Under the pieces are notes generated by a model. That model was not told the DNA's origin and did no database searches. It saw only the letters and a list, made by a program, of their open reading frames with translations. Below, one piece after another: positions 5,515 to 6,772 of a DNA stretch of 6,772 nucleotides; the stretch's first letter is position 1, and each line of letters begins with the position of its first letter. Origin of the DNA: Deltaproteobacteria bacterium. GTDB lineage: Bacteria > Desulfobacterota > DSM-4660 > Desulfatiglandales > HGW-15. Location: positions 1 through 6,772 of the forward strand of contig JAHECH010000237.1 in NCBI GenBank assembly GCA_024641835.1. The letters run 5' to 3'. The position numbers and the translations under genes are program-made.

Positions 5515-5766
5515 AACACACCCACGGAATCTTTCCGGTTTCTCAGGTCTGGCCGGGTTCCGTCCGGGGTGCTGATAGTGCAGGCCATAGTTGCCTTCCG
5601 TTGTTTTTGGAGTTTGTTCCCATGTCGGAGAGGTCTTGTTGGGCAAACAGGGCGGAGGCCAGAAGCCCCATCATTTGAGAATGTGTCATAGCTTTACAGA
5701 AATGCCCATTTATGAATTGTTTTCTTTGTCTTACGATCTTTAATCGTTCCCAAGAAAGAGTAATCA

Positions 5767-5948
5767 ATGGCCCAGAGACTTGACGAGAAGGAGCTTGTGA
5801 GCTTCAAGAAATGCTCATGGCCAAAAGATGATGGACGCCCTGGCCCAGCCTCCTTTTTCAAGAGGGAGTGTTCACCGAGGAGGAATCCTACGGAAAGCTC
5901 AAAGAGGTGGATCTGCATTACGATGCAGGAAAGCGGACGGGTCTATGA
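5767..5948 (+). pseudogene. Frameshifted remnant of a small helical protein gene
   Basis: The gene opens with MAQRLDEKELVSFK from ATG 5767, preceded by GAAAGAG at 5754-5760. After K14 the reading continues sensibly only by changing frame: MLMA at 5811-5822, MMDALAQ at 5828-5848, then LLFQEGVFTEEESYGKLKEV and a short tail from 5850 to TGA 5946-5948. These imply one lost base near 5809, one near 5826 and a further shift at 5849. The repaired product would be about 60 aa, Leu/Glu-rich and helical, in the pattern 'ELV-FKELLMA...DALAQLLIEKGIITEEEFYxKLKEV', which I recall as a small hypothetical family in deltaproteobacteria. Function unknown. Several shifts in under 200 bp mark it as dead rather than a programmed frameshift. 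Confidence 0.6.
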
Positions 5949-6150
5949 TCACCGAAATCATGTTGGGCCGACAAACAGGGGCTGATCAGGGAATGTGGCC
6001 ATAGAAGTGGGGTTCCTCGCGGAGAATAGATTCCTAGAGGTAGGAGAACCCAGCCCGACACTCTTCACGAGAAGTACCAGGGCTTAAGAGGAAAAAGAAG
6101 GTGGCTGTTTTTCGATTGCTTAGAGTAAGTGTTCGTTTGAGTGTCCTGAT

Positions 6151-6772
6151 CTAATCAGCGCGAGGATAGTCTCTTTCGAGCTTTTCTCGGTAAAGCGCTT
6201 GGAGACGTTTTGTTACGGGGCCGCTCCTGCCGGCGTTGATCTCACGGCCGTCTACGGATATGACCGGTGTCAGACCGCCAAAGGTTCCGGTAACAAAAGC
6301 CTCATCCGCACTGTAAACCTGCGCCAGAGTGAAGTCCTTTTCAAACACTTCTATGTCGTTTGCACGGCACAAACCTATCACCACTCCCCGTGTGATCCCA
6401 TTCAAGCAATACTGTCCTGTGGAAGTCCATACCTGTTTCTTGCGGACGATAAAGAAGTTGGTTGAGTTGCAGGTGCTCACGAACCCCTGAGGGTCAAGCA
6501 TCAGCCCTTCATCTGCGCCAGCTTTCGTTGCCTGGATACGCGCCAGAACACAATTGAGCTTACTCAAGGTATGAAGCTTGGGATCTAGAACATCCGGCCG
6601 TCCCCGGCGAACATGGACGGTAAAGAGGCGAAGCCCTGTCTCAGCCGTCTTTGGGACCGCCATCTTGTGTTCCGCAATGATCACCACAGTCGGGCCTCCC
6701 ACATTGACCCTCGGATCCTGGTAAGGCGTCTTTTTGATGCCCCGCGTAACAATGAGGCGAACGTGGGCCCCT
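6151..6772 (-). CDS. Class IV (branched-chain/D-amino acid type) aminotransferase, C-terminal part
   Basis: About 206 codons are present. The frame continues past the right edge, so the N-terminus is missing; the GTG at 6700-6702 is internal. The visible part starts ...HVRLIVTRGIKKTPYQDP, followed by GGPTVVII, TVHVRRGRPD, SKLNCVLARIQATKAGADEGLMLD, GFVSTCNSTNFFIV, LNGITRGVVIGLC, SADEAFVTGTFGGLTPVISVDG and GPVTKRLQALY. This is the fold-type IV order that moves amino groups between amino acids and 2-oxo acids using PLP (LNGITR and TGTFGGLTPV bind the cofactor phosphate and substrate). Unusually, the Glu of the common V-x-E-G-x-x-x-N motif, which contacts the PLP ring nitrogen, is replaced here by Thr (STCNSTN). 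The Lys candidate lies in SKLNC, with spacing to AGA shorter than in D-amino acid aminotransferase. This looks like a distinct subfamily often labelled branched-chain aminotransferase; the true substrate is uncertain. Stop TAG is at 6153-6151. Confidence 0.88.
   Translation of the reverse strand, partial: GAHVRLIVTRGIKKTPYQDPRVNVGGPTVVIIAEHKMAVPKTAETGLRLFTVHVRRGRPDVLDPKLHTLSKLNCVLARIQATKAGADEGLMLDPQGFVSTCNSTNFFIVRKKQVWTSTGQYCLNGITRGVVIGLCRANDIEVFEKDFTLAQVYSADEAFVTGTFGGLTPVISVDGREINAGRSGPVTKRLQALYREKLERDYPRAD

Larger units (their letters stand above)
5169..5766. other. Non-coding stretch with repeats
   Basis: I find no supportable gene. The minus-strand frames at 5543-5767 and 5694-5918 lack ribosome sites and family resemblance and partly overlap a pseudogene. 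The region contains a 13-bp tandem duplication and a perfect 14-bp inverted repeat (listed separately), plus a small dyad ACGAT-CTTTA-ATCGT at 5733-5747 just upstream of the next pseudogene that might be an old operator. No clear terminator follows the photolyase remnant. Confidence 0.5.

Noticed and set aside
6010..6050. GGGTTC...GAACCC inverted repeat as a terminator between the small pseudogene and the aminotransferase
   Set aside because: The arms are only six bases with a loop over 25 nt and no T tract on either strand.
6151..6702. Aminotransferase as a complete 183-aa gene starting at GTG 6702
   Set aside because: The frame stays open to the window edge with conserved family sequence (VTRGIKKTPYQDP) upstream of the GTG, so the true start lies outside the window.

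Overview
The window looks like a chromosomal stretch from a free-living bacterium, most likely an anaerobic deltaproteobacterium (Desulfobacterota). I base this on the style of the small Cys-containing proteins, the aminotransferase subfamily and a REP-like repeat. This is recall of family resemblance, not a search result, so the assignment is tentative.

Left end (1-611): no convincing gene, only a possible C-terminal tail at the very edge. It is rich in short palindromes and carries a tandem 9-mer. At 614-658 lies the 3' half of an initiator tRNA (tRNA-fMet), from the anticodon loop through CCA, with no matching 5' half. A textbook intrinsic terminator follows at once (669-698). This is the scar left when an element integrates into a tRNA gene. 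The sequence left of 614 is then probably the end of an integrated element, and the sequence right of it is host chromosome with the tRNA's original terminator. No integrase is visible.

699-1660: a region without a clear gene, a 98-bp REP-like palindromic repeat (1043-1140), then two minus-strand small genes of 59 and 55 codons. The two are clear tandem paralogs sharing the core V-K-D-K-A-G-x-E-(Y/F)-x-C. They are separated by a strong intrinsic terminator that ends 10 nt before the second start codon. A plausible sigma70-type promoter and a perfect Shine-Dalgarno site lie upstream of the first.

1747-5168: a minus-strand pair consists of an intact 511-aa atypical SDR fused to a C-terminal DUF2867-type domain and a small single-span membrane protein that starts 1 nt after the SDR stop. 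Divergent from it is a photolyase of the DPRP/FeS (PhrB-like) class. The photolyase gene is broken by three single-base losses and has a further internal deletion. SDR plus photolyase resembles bacterial light-response/DNA-repair neighbourhoods; here the photolyase is a pseudogene while the SDR is still open.

5169-6150: a non-coding stretch with a 13-bp tandem repeat and a 14-bp perfect inverted repeat, followed by a second, small pseudogene (5767-5948) with several frameshifts. 6151-6772 is the C-terminal part of a minus-strand class IV aminotransferase that runs off the right edge. Its PLP-site signature is unusual for the fold.

Taken together, an island/host junction sits at the left and a decay zone (3771-5948) at the right, between intact genes. 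I do not see a complete undescribed system. The best candidates for novelty are the paralogous small Cys proteins and the tRNA-fMet junction with its repeat-rich arm.
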